Of a stretch of 64,000 bases of DNA, positions 1 through 9,776 are shown one piece after another. The notes beneath the pieces are model-generated. The model saw only the letters and a list, made by a program, of their open reading frames with translations. It was not told the origin of the DNA and ran no database searches. The stretch's first letter is position 1; each line of letters begins with the position of its first letter. The position numbers were made by a program, and so were the translations under genes. This DNA is from Roseiconus nitratireducens (GTDB lineage: Bacteria; Planctomycetota; Planctomycetia; Pirellulales; Pirellulaceae), in the NCBI RefSeq assembly GCF_008629675.1, contig NZ_VWOX01000010.1, positions 1 to 64,000 of the forward strand. The letters run 5' to 3'.

Positions 1-647
1 CGCGGGGCTCCTCCGCGACCCTCCCGGAGGGAGGGTGATTAAAAGCTGCACGACCTCCTCGCGGGAGGGTGAACTAGAGAACGCTTGACATTGATCGCTA
101 GAAGAACCTCTGCGGAATTGACCCACAAATGCAGAGGAGTTGATCCACTAGCGTCTTGCCGCTGACTTGAGTTTCGGACGCGACGGCGAGATTACAGACG
201 TGTGATGCTTCAACCAGGTTGACAGATGATGCAGTGGACGGATGTGTTTAGCTGGTGATTCGCCCAGTACTGCGGTCGGATTATTCGGTTGAATAGCATT
301 GTGCCAGGCGGAATCCATTGCGTTTCTCGTCAACTGAAATCGTCGTCGAAACCGAATGGCAAGCTGGCATGATCGTTGCTTGCGGGGCGTGGTCAGAACG
401 GGCCGCCCCGGGCGGCGTGTTTTGTTCGGCCGCACTGAGGCGTGTCGAAGCCCTTATTTACTTGTGTTTTAGATTCTTCTCGTTGGATACGATCGCGCGG
501 CGTCACGGAAATCTCGCTTTCGGCATTGTAAAGATTACCTTCGAAAATGTAATTTTTACGTTTGGCCTGACGAGCCCGCGGCCCGACTGACGCAAATCGT
601 ACCCTTTTCTGCTTTTCAAACAGTCGATCTCAACTCAGGAAGTAGCC
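1..647. other. Intergenic region with a GC hairpin at its left end
   Basis: No convincing gene is seen in these bases. Short open frames on both strands have no recognisable protein features. Positions 19-35 form a perfect hairpin with CCCTCCC and GGGAGGG arms and a 3-base loop, and a degenerate second copy lies near 50-70. Such short GC-rich dyads recur between genes elsewhere in this window. The stretch 540-640 is AT-richer and must hold the promoter of the pgs operon, but no clear promoter motif could be assigned. Confidence 0.5.
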
Positions 648-1880
648 ATGGACGGTTCTCTTCTTATCGCTGGCGGAGCGCTTGCGCTCTCGGCAGCAGG
701 TGTCGCCGAAACCTGGTGGCACCAACGCAATCTCAGCCGGATTCCGATTCGGATTCACGTCAATGGGACGCGCGGGAAATCCAGCGTGACCCGTCTGATC
801 GCGGCGGGGTTGCGTGCGGGCGGCATTCGCACTTGCGCGAAGACCACCGGGACGGTGCCGCGGATGATCTTTCCGGACGGTTCCGAGGCGGCGGTGTTTC
901 GGCCGTCCCGTGCCAACATCATGGAACAGCGCCGGATTGTACGGGCTGCGGTGAAATTGGAAGTAAAGGCGTTGGTGGTCGAGTGCATGGCGTTGCAACC
1001 ACAGTTGCAATCGTTAAGCGAGCTCCGGTTGATCCAGTCCACGCACGGTGTGATCACCAACGCCCGAGCCGATCACTTGGATGTGATGGGACCGGACGTG
1101 ATCGGAGTCGCCCAGGCGCTCAGCGGTACCGTGCCGATTGGTGGGACAATTTACACGGCTGAACAACGCAACGAGGTGCGTGGGGTGATTGCCCAGGCGG
1201 CGGAGGATCGTGGTTCCCGGCTGGTGCCGATTTTGGACGACAGTGTCGCCGACGTCACCTGGGATGATCTGGCCACGTTCTCTCACATCGAGCATCCCGA
1301 CAATGTGGCTTTAGCATTGCGGATTTGTACGGACCTGGGGATTGATCGGCGGACAGCGCTGCGGGGCATGTGGCAGGCGGATGCCGATCCGGGCGTGATG
1401 CGGTTGTACCGTCTGACCGAGCCGGAGCGGGAGATGGTATTCGTCAACGGATTCGCCGCAAATGATCCCGAGTCGACCGGCCACAGCTGGAACACGCTGG
1501 TGGATCGTTATGAACGGGTCGAGCGAAGAATCGCGTTGTTCAATTGCCGGCACGATCGAACGGATCGGTCCCGGCAGTTGGCCGAAGCGTGTGTCGATTG
1601 GCGACCGGCTGATCATTACGTGTTGTCGGGAACGGGGACGGAAGCGTTCGCCCGTCGGGCGATCCAGATGGGAATCTCCCGCGACCGTTTGACGTGCGCC
1701 GAGCGCCGTCCGGCGTCGGAGATCGTCAATTTGTTGCAGGGCCAATCTGGGCGTTCGTCATTGGTCGTTGGCATGGGAAACATCGCCGGTCCTGGCATGG
1801 ACCTGCTGGACTTTTTCCAGAACGCACAGAGTCCACCGGACGCTTCGGCAGCAACCCTGTCATTCCAGGAGGCGGCCTGA
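648..1880 (+). CDS. pgsB: Poly-gamma-glutamate synthase PgsB/CapB
   Basis: This is the ATP-dependent amide ligase that extends poly-gamma-glutamate at the inner membrane together with PgsC. An N-terminal membrane segment (about residues 4-20) is followed by a Mur-ligase-type ATP site, NGTRGKSS at about residues 39-46, then the family sequence VVECMALQP and the NARADHLDVMG region. The length of 410 residues is normal for PgsB/CapB. The ATG start has a good ribosome site (AGGAAG, 6 bases upstream). The stop overlaps the next start (TGATG), so it is translationally coupled to pgsC. Family assignment is strong. Whether the product is a free polymer, a capsule or an osmoprotectant cannot be told from sequence. 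Confidence 0.95.
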   Translation: MDGSLLIAGGALALSAAGVAETWWHQRNLSRIPIRIHVNGTRGKSSVTRLIAAGLRAGGIRTCAKTTGTVPRMIFPDGSEAAVFRPSRANIMEQRRIVRAAVKLEVKALVVECMALQPQLQSLSELRLIQSTHGVITNARADHLDVMGPDVIGVAQALSGTVPIGGTIYTAEQRNEVRGVIAQAAEDRGSRLVPILDDSVADVTWDDLATFSHIEHPDNVALALRICTDLGIDRRTALRGMWQADADPGVMRLYRLTEPEREMVFVNGFAANDPESTGHSWNTLVDRYERVERRIALFNCRHDRTDRSRQLAEACVDWRPADHYVLSGTGTEAFARRAIQMGISRDRLTCAERRPASEIVNLLQGQSGRSSLVVGMGNIAGPGMDLLDFFQNAQSPPDASAATLSFQEAA

Positions 1881-2344
1881 TGGACACGATGTTACTTGCA
1901 ATCGCGATCGGGCTGCTTGTCAGTCTGCTGGTCACCGAGCTATTCGGGCTGAGCGTCGGGGGCATGATTGTTCCCGGCTATTTGGCGATGTCACTCCATC
2001 AGCCCCTTGCCGTGGTGCTGACACTTGTCGCCGCCGTCGCGACCTGGTGGATGGTGCGACAGGTTTCGCGACACGCGATCCTTTTCGGTCGACGTCGCGT
2101 TGTGTTGACCATGTTGATCGGATTTGCGATCGGAACTGGTATCCGCCTGGTGTCAGCCGGGTTGTATGACGCGCCGGCTGGTGAAGCACTGAATCCGATT
2201 GTGATGATCGGCTACATCATCCCGGGTTTGATCGCGCTTTGGTTTGAACGCCAAGGCTTTATCCAAACCCTGTCCCCCATGTTGTCCGCGGCGGCGATGG
2301 TCCGCCTGACCCTGATCGTGATCGGAGTGGAGGTTTTGTCATGA
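1880..2344 (+). CDS. pgsC: Poly-gamma-glutamate biosynthesis protein PgsC/CapC
   Basis: A 154-residue, highly hydrophobic protein with about five membrane spans, the size expected of PgsC/CapC, the membrane partner of PgsB in the synthase complex. The family stretch GGMIVPGYLA is present near residue 30. The ATG overlaps the pgsB stop (TGATG at 1878-1882), which fixes this start over a longer upstream reading in the same frame. The stop overlaps the next gene by ATGA. The gene order pgsB-pgsC with coupled translation is the classical arrangement. Confidence 0.93.
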   Translation: MDTMLLAIAIGLLVSLLVTELFGLSVGGMIVPGYLAMSLHQPLAVVLTLVAAVATWWMVRQVSRHAILFGRRRVVLTMLIGFAIGTGIRLVSAGLYDAPAGEALNPIVMIGYIIPGLIALWFERQGFIQTLSPMLSAAAMVRLTLIVIGVEVLS

Positions 2345-3564
2345 AGACCAAACAATGGATCCTTTCGATGCCCAAGCGGCCGCATCAGGTGATGTACTGG
2401 CGTCCGAAAAAGATCTCCAGCGCGGGATTGTGGGCGGGAATGGTGGTGACACTTTTGGGCCTGGCTTTCGTCCAGATGATGCCACAACGATCGGCCCCCG
2501 ACGCTACTTTGTTGACCGCGGCGGCCAGCAAGTCGCACCAAGCGATGTTGCATATCAAACGCCTCCAGCAGGAACGCGGGCACCGTGTGATCTCCAAGCT
2601 CGACCCGCAACAGTCCCATCTGATCGGTCCATCCATGTCGATGGTCACCAGCAAGTTGGGCTCGCTGGAATCGAAGCAAACGTCAATCAACCCTAACCTG
2701 TCGGCAGTCATCGTTCGCTGGTTGAAGGAGGCGGGAGTGAAGCCTGGCGACCGGATCGCGATCGGAGCGAGCGGATCGTGGCCGGCGTTCAATATCGCCG
2801 TCTACTCTGCTGCGGCGTCGATGGATTTGAAACCCACCATCATCCTGTCCGCAGCAGCCAGTCAGTACGGGGCCAATGATCCCGAATTGATGTGGGTGGA
2901 TATGGATCGCGAACTGCGAGGCGCGGGGATTTTTCCCAGCTCCTACGCGGCGGTTGCCAGTTCGCTGGGTGGCCTGTACGACCGGGCCGCCGGAACGTCC
3001 GAACAGACACGTTTGCTACTGGAGAACGCGATCGAGCGGAACGGACTGGAGCGGATCGACGGCGTTGATTTGGCGGACGCGGTGGAGCAGCGTGTGCAAC
3101 TGTACGATCAACACCGCGACAACGACTCTTACGCCGCCTACATCAACATTGGGGGAGGTTCGGCATCGATTGGCGGAACCAAGGGAAATCGTTGCCTGGG
3201 GGCGGGGATTCATCGCACGGCGCCCCCGGCGGAAGAGCTTCCGGATTGCGTCGCCAGCCGAATGCTTTGCCAGAATGTTCCTGTCATCAATGTCGTGGAC
3301 GCGAAGGGTATCGCTGCACAGTTCGGACTTCCCGTGGCGCCCGTCGAGATGCCCGAGGTGGGGCGCGGTGCGATCTTCACTTCGTCGCCCTTTCGCCGAC
3401 CGTTCGCCGCTGTGGTCATCGGAATGACGTTTCTTTGGATGTTCCTGCTCGTGAATCCAGGATGGGTCTTCCGCTCGCTGGCGTGGATTCGTCGGTTGGG
3501 AGGAAAGCGGTCGCGTCCCCTGGTGAACGAACCCGTTCCGCAGCATTTGGAATGGATGGTGTGA
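2341..3564 (+). CDS. pgsW: Poly-gamma-glutamate system protein (PgsW type)
   Basis: A 407-residue protein with one membrane span near residues 28-45 and another near the C-terminus (about 355-375), and a soluble domain between them. It starts inside the pgsC stop codon (ATGA), so it belongs to the same operon. Its sequence fits the poly-gamma-glutamate system family found after pgsBC in bacteria that lack a linked pgsA/capA. No pgsA or pgsE homologue is seen nearby. The soluble domain contains a glycine-rich INIGGGSASIGG stretch. The biochemical role of this family is not established; export or anchoring of the polymer is inferred from context only. Confidence 0.82.
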   Translation: MKTKQWILSMPKRPHQVMYWRPKKISSAGLWAGMVVTLLGLAFVQMMPQRSAPDATLLTAAASKSHQAMLHIKRLQQERGHRVISKLDPQQSHLIGPSMSMVTSKLGSLESKQTSINPNLSAVIVRWLKEAGVKPGDRIAIGASGSWPAFNIAVYSAAASMDLKPTIILSAAASQYGANDPELMWVDMDRELRGAGIFPSSYAAVASSLGGLYDRAAGTSEQTRLLLENAIERNGLERIDGVDLADAVEQRVQLYDQHRDNDSYAAYINIGGGSASIGGTKGNRCLGAGIHRTAPPAEELPDCVASRMLCQNVPVINVVDAKGIAAQFGLPVAPVEMPEVGRGAIFTSSPFRRPFAAVVIGMTFLWMFLLVNPGWVFRSLAWIRRLGGKRSRPLVNEPVPQHLEWMV

Positions 3565-3600
3565 TCGAACGATTGTCGCTGAGGAGAATCCCAACTCCCA

Positions 3601-3636
3601 GATCGGACGCTGCTGTTGACGGGGCAGCGTCCGATC
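3601..3636 (+). terminator. Strong hairpin after the pgs operon
   Basis: A perfect 13-bp inverted repeat (GATCGGACGCTGC at 3601-3613 and its complement at 3624-3636) with a 10-base loop lies 37 bases after the pgsW stop. No T-run follows, so it is not a classical intrinsic terminator. It may end the transcript less efficiently or protect the mRNA 3' end. The rest of 3565-3926 holds no gene that I can support. Confidence 0.5.
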
Positions 3637-3926
3637 CGGGGGTGGATGAGCGCGCGTTTGACTTGCAGATTGCATACGCACGCTTGCGGTGCTCATTGGA
3701 CTGCGCCACATTGTTGCCGTGCACTTCGTGAAAGTTGAGTTCATCCCAACTGCTTCTTCGGACCCAAAGACGACCTGCAAAGCGCCCGGCCAGACAATGA
3801 ACGGACGGCTGGAGACGAGGTCTGTCGAAAATGGTGCATCACCTTGTCTGGGACGGAAGCGGTGCGGCAGGGTGGCTCGCGATGATTCCGACCTTCATCC
3901 CGTCTCCCGACGATTCTGGACGGCTT

Positions 3927-5237
3927 ATGACATGCAACGACATCTATTATCACCTTTATCCGTTGGGGTTTCTGGGGGCTGAGGACCGGAACCCCCATCT
4001 GCACTCCGACGACGGTTCGGTGACGCATCGATTGGCGGATCTGCACCGCTGGTTGGATTACTTCGTCGAACTGGGAGTGACGTCCCTGTTGCTGGGGCCC
4101 GTGTTCGAGTCAGAAACCCACGGCTACGATCTGGTCGATCCGTTTCGGGTCGATCGCCGACTGGGCGATGAGAGTGATCTTGTCGCATTCATCGATGCTT
4201 GCCACCAGCGTGGCTTGAAGGTGGCGTTGGACATGGTGTTCAACCATGTCGGGCGCGGACACCCTTACTTTCAGGACGTGTTGCAGCATGGGCGTGACTC
4301 CAAGCGGTGCAGCTGGTTCCATCTGGATTTCGATCAGCCGGGATACGACGGGTTCAGCTATGAGAACTTCGAAGGAATTGGCCAACTGGTCAAGTTGAAC
4401 CATGCCAACGCGGAAGTCCTTGACTGGGCGGTTCGGGTCGCCGGCTATTGGATGGATCGCGGAGTTGACGCTTTTCGGTTGGATGCGGCCTACGCCATTC
4501 CCGGCCGGTTTTTAGCCGAGTTCTCTGATCAAGTTCGTGCGGAGCGTTCCGATCTGTTGCTGATTGGTGAAGTGATCCATGGCGATTACGTCTCGATCGT
4601 CGAATCGTCGGGGCTGGGTGCCGCGACGCAGTACGAGTTGTGGAAGGCAATCTGGAGTGCGCTGAACGACCGAAATTTTTTCGAGTTGGCGCATGCCTTG
4701 GAGCGGCACTCGGACTTCTGTGAGCATTTCCTCCCATGGACGTTTGTGGGAAATCACGACACGACGCGGATCGCCACGCGGTTGTCGGATTCGCGGCACC
4801 TTCCACAGGCCGTGGCACTGCTGTTTGTGATTCCCGGGCTGCCGGCCGTGTACGCGGGAGATGAATTGGGTGTGAAGGGAACCAAATACGAACGCGAGGG
4901 GGGCGACGACGAGATCCGCAGGCCGCTGCCAATCGACCCGGAAGACAGGGACGCCGGAAAGCCGCTCGCGTGGCAGCATCACCGCCAACTGATCGAAATG
5001 CGTCGTTCGCGACCGTGGCTTCAGCGTGGTTCGCTACGAGTCACGCAGCTTGCCAATCGGACGATCACGCTGGAGGTGCGCGGCGATCAAGACGTGTTGG
5101 TCGCGGCATTCAACACCGACGATCAATCCGCCAGCTGCGAGGTGGCAGGCGATAAGAAGTTGATCGCCGGACAGACGGTTTCTCCCACGACAACCGAACT
5201 GCCTCCGCACGGTTGGGCCATCTGGTCATCGAATTGA
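3927..5237 (+). CDS. GH13 family alpha-glucan-active hydrolase (alpha-amylase type)
   Basis: A glycoside hydrolase of family 13 with a (beta/alpha)8 barrel. All four classical regions are visible: DMVFNH (region I), GVDAFRLDAA with nucleophile Asp186, LLLIGEV with acid/base Glu215, and FVGNHD with Asp278, counted from this start. A small C-terminal beta domain follows. No signal peptide is seen, so it is probably cytoplasmic. The chosen ATG directly precedes the conserved first strand (DIYYHLYPLGF). In-frame ATGs at 3831 and 3882 are alternatives, and 3831 has a weak GAGG upstream. The exact substrate (alpha-glucan, trehalose or sucrose type) cannot be assigned. It is separated from pgsW by a hairpin and 360 bases, so operon membership is doubtful. 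Confidence 0.87.
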   Translation: MTCNDIYYHLYPLGFLGAEDRNPHLHSDDGSVTHRLADLHRWLDYFVELGVTSLLLGPVFESETHGYDLVDPFRVDRRLGDESDLVAFIDACHQRGLKVALDMVFNHVGRGHPYFQDVLQHGRDSKRCSWFHLDFDQPGYDGFSYENFEGIGQLVKLNHANAEVLDWAVRVAGYWMDRGVDAFRLDAAYAIPGRFLAEFSDQVRAERSDLLLIGEVIHGDYVSIVESSGLGAATQYELWKAIWSALNDRNFFELAHALERHSDFCEHFLPWTFVGNHDTTRIATRLSDSRHLPQAVALLFVIPGLPAVYAGDELGVKGTKYEREGGDDEIRRPLPIDPEDRDAGKPLAWQHHRQLIEMRRSRPWLQRGSLRVTQLANRTITLEVRGDQDVLVAAFNTDDQSASCEVAGDKKLIAGQTVSPTTTELPPHGWAIWSSN

Positions 5238-5350
5238 GATTTCTTTGAGTGGTTGAATCGTTGAGGGCCGCCTCGCCGGGTTGAGGCAGCGGCCCGTTGA
5301 TCGTTGGTTCGAGTTTTCAATCGTGAAAGGCCGCGGGATAAACGCCACTT

Positions 5351-8300
5351 TCACGGAGTGAAAGGCGACGGTCGGTCTTGGTACAGCAACCAATAGCTGG
5401 CCGGGATGACGATCAACGTGAACAGCGTGGAGGTCAGGATGCCGAAGATGATGGCCCAGGCCAAGCCAGAGAAGACCGGATCCAGAGTGATCACCCAGTT
5501 CGCCAACAGCGTGGTTCCGGCCGTGAGCAGAATAGGACGCGTCCGAATTGCAACGCTGCGGATGATCGATTCACGCAGGTCGTGGCCTTCGGCCTGAGCC
5601 AGGTGAATGAAATCGATCAACACGACTGAGTTTCGGACCACGATCCCCGCCAATGCGATCATCCCGATCATGGCGGTCGCGGTAAAGAAAACGGGATTCG
5701 GATGTCCGCCGACGGGTGCGTTGAGGACCACATTCAGCAGCCAGAACCCGGGCATGATTCCGATCAACGTCAGTGGAATCGCCAGCATGATCAGCAAGGG
5801 AAGCACGCGTGAGCCGGTTTGGAACATCAGGATGATGAAGATTCCGAGCAGGGCGGCGGCGAAAGAAAGTCCCAGATCGCGAAACACGTCCAGGGTGATT
5901 TTCCATTCACCTTCGCCCGACCAGACCACCGAGTATCCGTGAGGGACCGCCCACGGGATCCCTCCGCCGGGAGCCAGCCAGGTTCGTTCGTTGAGGTCGC
6001 GGGGGGCGGCGTCGGAGACAAACGCTCCATCGTCACGGCGGTCAAATTCCACATCCATGATGGCATCGGCGGGTGGCCGCCCGGCGACCTCGGCATAAAC
6101 AAAGATGACGCGTCTCAGGTTCTTGTGATAGATGGTTTTGTCTTCTTGTGTCCGTTGAAAACTGCCCAGGGATCCGAGTTGCGCCATCTGGCCGTCCACG
6201 CCCTGGACATAGATTTCCTCCAAGTCATCGATCGCCGAGCGATTCGCGCGGGGCAGCTTCAACTCGATCCACAGGGGCTCCACCTCGTCGGGGAGATGCA
6301 GCACCGTTGCTTGATGACCACTGAGAGCGGTTTCCACCGTGTCAGTGATCGTTTGGGTTGAGATGCCCGATAACGCCGCCTTTGCTTTGTCGGTTATGAA
6401 GACGAAGCGTTCCTGGTCGTCTTCACTGCTGACATCCAAGTCAACAACGCCGGGCTCATGCATCAGGCGCTGTTCCACCAACTTGGCGACGTCGATTTGG
6501 TCTTGGTAACGGCCGTCGATTGGTCCGTAAACCTCTGCCGTGATCGTCGCCAGCACGGGGGGACCGGGAGGGACTTCGACCAGTTTGATGTTGGCACCAA
6601 GTGTGTCCGCAAGGTGTTTGAGATCATCACGGATTCGCAACAAGATTTCATGCGATTGATCCTTGCGAAACTCTTTGGCCACCAGGTTCACGCGAATGTC
6701 GGCAACGTTCGCGCCGCGACGGAGAAAATAGTGCCGGACCAATCCGTTGAAATCCATCGGCGATCCGAGTCCGACGAAGATTTCGTAGTCTTTGACTTCG
6801 GACACACCGCCCAGGTAACGCCCGATGCGTCGAGCGACGACGTCGGTACGTTCCAGCGTTGTTCCCTCCGGCATGTCGATCACCACTTGGAACTCGTTCT
6901 TATTGTCGTACGGCAGCATCTTTACCGGAACCATGCGAAAGACCGGCATCAGCATGGACACCAACAGCAGAACCGTGATGCCGCCGAGGACGACCAGGGA
7001 AGGTATTCGACCGACCAGGATTGGAGAGAGTACGCGGCGTGAGATCCGGTAGAGCGGTCTGGATGTGAGGTCGAACGCCGTTTCGTTCTCGTCCGTTGCA
7101 CCGCGCAGCGAAACCAACGCCAACCACGGCGTGATGATGAACGCGACGACGGTGGAGATCGAAACCGTGAGGGGAACGTTCAGAGCCATGGGGGCCATGT
7201 AGGGGCCCATCATTCCCGTGATGAACGCGAGCGGAATGAAACTGGCGATGATCGCGAGCGTTGATAACAGCAAGGCGGGTCTCACTTCCTGGACCGCCCG
7301 CAAAACGGATTGTCGCGGCGGCAAGATTTTCATCGCAAAATAGCGAGCGATGTTCTCCACATCCGTGATCGGATCGTCCACCAGCAGACCCAGCGAGAGA
7401 ATCAGCGCGAACATCGTGACGCGATTGATCGAGTAGCCGAACAGCATGTTGATGAATAACGTCAAGCTGTAGCAGACGGGAATGGCCAGGGCGATGACAA
7501 GAGCCGGGCGCCAACCCATCACCAAACCGATCAGTCCGATCACGGTCAGGACGGCAACCACGAGGGCTTCCACCAGTTCGTTGACTTTGTCGTTGGCCGT
7601 TTCTCCATAGTCGCGTGAGATTCGCGAGTGCACGCCGTCGGGAAAGTGCGACGCCGACAATTCGTCCAAACGCTGCTGCACGGCGCCAGCCACCGCGACG
7701 GCGTTGGCCCCCTTTTTCTTGGCAACCGAGATGTGGACAGCCGGGTACTGTCCCGTCTTGGCGGCGTGCTCGCCATCCGCTCCGCCGAACCCGATCCAGC
7801 TGTAGCTTTCGGCCTCCGCGACTCCGTCGACCACCGTCGCCACGTTTTTCAAGTACACCGGGCGTTGCGAGGCGACGTTGACGACCAGGTTTTCCAGGTC
7901 TTGAACGCTTTGGATGAAGGTTCCCGTTTCGACGTGAAACTGTTGGTTTTGTTGTTCAAAGCTTCCGTTTCGCGCCGTGACGTTGCTGGTCCGCAGCGCG
8001 GCGGCGATTTGCAGCGGCGAGGTGTTGTGTGCGGCCAGCCGTTGCGCATCCAGCTTGACGTAGATCCTCCTTGGTCTGCCGCCGACGACTTCGACTCGGT
8101 TGGTATCCGGAATCGCCTGCAGCTCTCGTTGGACTTCGTCGGCGATGCGTCGGAGTTCATGATCGCCGTAGCGGTGGATTCGATCGGACCACAGTGTCGC
8201 GATGACGATGGGAACGTCATCGATTTCGATCGGCTTGACGACCCAGGAATCGACGACGGGCGGGATGATGTCGGTTGAGGAATGGATCTTGTTGTAGATT

Positions 8301-8662
8301 TTGACCAGCGAATCCTCGCGATCTTCGCCGACGTAGAATCGGACCGTGACCATGCAATGCTCGGGTTGCGACATCGAGTACACGTATTCGACACCGTCGA
8401 TCTGGTAGAGCAACTTTTCCAGCCGGTCGGTCACTTGCCGTTCCACCTCTTCGGCCGACAGCCCCGGCGCGGAAACGAACACGTCGGCGATGGGAACGAC
8501 GATTTGTGGTTCTTCCTCGCGCGGTGTCAGGACCAACGCGGCGGCGCCGAGCAGCAGCGAGAGGATGACTAGCAGGATTGCGACGTCGCCCCGCAGGAAC
8601 ATCTCGACAATGCGGGTCAGCAGCGGCGGATTTTGGTTTTCGGAGACCGGGCTATTGGTCAT
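5351..8662 (-). CDS. RND-family efflux transporter permease
   Basis: A 1103-residue inner-membrane pump of the resistance-nodulation-division superfamily (AcrB/CusA fold), with a membrane segment near residue 30, a large periplasmic loop, a block of spans near 370-560, a second loop, and a final block near 890-1090. The proton-relay segment in the fourth span is present (GLLVDDPITDVENI, paired Asp). The ATG at 8662 has a GGAGG ribosome site 6 bases upstream and overlaps the end of the preceding membrane-fusion gene by 11 bases; the TTG at 8674 is less likely. It forms an operon with the adaptor. No TolC-type outer-membrane gene is adjacent. The substrate is unknown. Confidence 0.92.
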   Translation of the reverse strand: MTNSPVSENQNPPLLTRIVEMFLRGDVAILLVILSLLLGAAALVLTPREEEPQIVVPIADVFVSAPGLSAEEVERQVTDRLEKLLYQIDGVEYVYSMSQPEHCMVTVRFYVGEDREDSLVKIYNKIHSSTDIIPPVVDSWVVKPIEIDDVPIVIATLWSDRIHRYGDHELRRIADEVQRELQAIPDTNRVEVVGGRPRRIYVKLDAQRLAAHNTSPLQIAAALRTSNVTARNGSFEQQNQQFHVETGTFIQSVQDLENLVVNVASQRPVYLKNVATVVDGVAEAESYSWIGFGGADGEHAAKTGQYPAVHISVAKKKGANAVAVAGAVQQRLDELSASHFPDGVHSRISRDYGETANDKVNELVEALVVAVLTVIGLIGLVMGWRPALVIALAIPVCYSLTLFINMLFGYSINRVTMFALILSLGLLVDDPITDVENIARYFAMKILPPRQSVLRAVQEVRPALLLSTLAIIASFIPLAFITGMMGPYMAPMALNVPLTVSISTVVAFIITPWLALVSLRGATDENETAFDLTSRPLYRISRRVLSPILVGRIPSLVVLGGITVLLLVSMLMPVFRMVPVKMLPYDNKNEFQVVIDMPEGTTLERTDVVARRIGRYLGGVSEVKDYEIFVGLGSPMDFNGLVRHYFLRRGANVADIRVNLVAKEFRKDQSHEILLRIRDDLKHLADTLGANIKLVEVPPGPPVLATITAEVYGPIDGRYQDQIDVAKLVEQRLMHEPGVVDLDVSSEDDQERFVFITDKAKAALSGISTQTITDTVETALSGHQATVLHLPDEVEPLWIELKLPRANRSAIDDLEEIYVQGVDGQMAQLGSLGSFQRTQEDKTIYHKNLRRVIFVYAEVAGRPPADAIMDVEFDRRDDGAFVSDAAPRDLNERTWLAPGGGIPWAVPHGYSVVWSGEGEWKITLDVFRDLGLSFAAALLGIFIILMFQTGSRVLPLLIMLAIPLTLIGIMPGFWLLNVVLNAPVGGHPNPVFFTATAMIGMIALAGIVVRNSVVLIDFIHLAQAEGHDLRESIIRSVAIRTRPILLTAGTTLLANWVITLDPVFSGLAWAIIFGILTSTLFTLIVIPASYWLLYQDRPSPFTP

Positions 8663-9776
8663 TGTCGCCTCCAACGTCGTCGCCTGATCGCTGCAGGATC
8701 ACGCGTTCACCCGGCTCCACACCGCTCAGCACTTCCTGCCGCCCCGGCATCCCCAATTGGCCGCTCTTGATCAAGCGTCGCTCGACGGTGCCATCTGGAA
8801 GAACGACGTCCACAAATTCCAGCTGCCCGATTTGAACGATCGCGTCGGTTTCCAAGCAAAGGTGACGTCGCTGGCCGGCTGGAATCAGCAAACGCCCAAA
8901 CATCCCTTCGTACAGCTGTTCCGATTTTGGCAAACTTGCTTTCACCAGGAACGAGCGACTGGGGGCATCGGCTTGGGGCACAATCTCATCGACGGTCGCC
9001 GGAAACTCTTGATCCAAAGCGTCAATGAAGACTCGCAGCGAATCTCCCGGGTGAAGGGTCAGGGCAAGTTGTTCCATCACGGGAGCTTCCAGCCGCAATG
9101 ACGTTGGATCGTAAAGCACCAGGATGGGAACGCCCGGTTGCGCCACATCGCCGGGTTCCGCCAATCGATCCACGATCCTTCCGTTCTTGGACGCGGTGAT
9201 GGTGGTGTAAGACAGCAGAACCTCGGCCTCGGTGACGGCCTGTTCGCTTCGAGCCTCTTCCGCCTGCGCGACTTGGAGATCTCTTGCCGCGGAGTCCAGT
9301 TCGGTGCGCGAAACGGCATTCTGTTTAGCCAGCGTTTCGGTTCGCTGGTACCGCTTTTCAGCCTCTTCGCGATTGGCGGTCGCGGCCTGCAGCGCCCGCT
9401 TGGCTTGGTCCAGCCGAGCCTGAAACTCTCGGCTTTCCAGGCGAACCAAATCCTGCCCCTGCTGCACCTGATCCCCAGCGGCCACCAGGATCTGGTCGAT
9501 GGTGGCCAGGATTTTCGCCGACACGACCGTGCGGCTCGATGCCTTCAGGGTGCCGATGGCCTCCTCGATGTAGTCCTTGTCGATCTCGTGCACGACCGTG
9601 GTGGGCTCGGTCGTCAGCTTGCGAGTTCCCCGCTCCGACCAGCCAGGCTGGATCTTGGTTTCGAACATTCCCGACAGCCAGGCAATGGTCAGCACCAATG
9701 CCGCAAGACCCACCGAAACGGTCAACAGCCGCGTCAGGCTGGCCCACCGCTTTGCTTCAAACTTCCAACGCATCAT
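8652..9776 (-). CDS. RND efflux membrane-fusion (periplasmic adaptor) protein
   Basis: A 374-residue HlyD/AcrA-type adaptor that links the RND pump encoded immediately downstream to an outer-membrane channel. It has an N-terminal membrane anchor (about 16-38), a lipoyl-type beta segment, a coiled-coil hairpin rich in Ala/Glu/Gln (about 115-190), a second lipoyl half with the family stretch GRIVDRLAEPGDVAQPG, then a beta-barrel and a membrane-proximal domain ending GVEPGERVILQ. The gene end overlaps the pump start, so the two are coupled. Two adjacent ATGs (9776, 9773) could start it. Confidence 0.9.
   Translation of the reverse strand: MMRWKFEAKRWASLTRLLTVSVGLAALVLTIAWLSGMFETKIQPGWSERGTRKLTTEPTTVVHEIDKDYIEEAIGTLKASSRTVVSAKILATIDQILVAAGDQVQQGQDLVRLESREFQARLDQAKRALQAATANREEAEKRYQRTETLAKQNAVSRTELDSAARDLQVAQAEEARSEQAVTEAEVLLSYTTITASKNGRIVDRLAEPGDVAQPGVPILVLYDPTSLRLEAPVMEQLALTLHPGDSLRVFIDALDQEFPATVDEIVPQADAPSRSFLVKASLPKSEQLYEGMFGRLLIPAGQRRHLCLETDAIVQIGQLEFVDVVLPDGTVERRLIKSGQLGMPGRQEVLSGVEPGERVILQRSGDDVGGDNDQ

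Noticed and set aside
318-590. Small gene upstream of pgsB
   Set aside because: No ribosome site, no protein-like composition and no family; overlapped by another frame on the other strand.
630-1010. Open frame opposite pgsB
   Set aside because: Wholly inside pgsB on the other strand with basic, Arg-rich shadow composition. Similar shadows occur opposite most long genes here.
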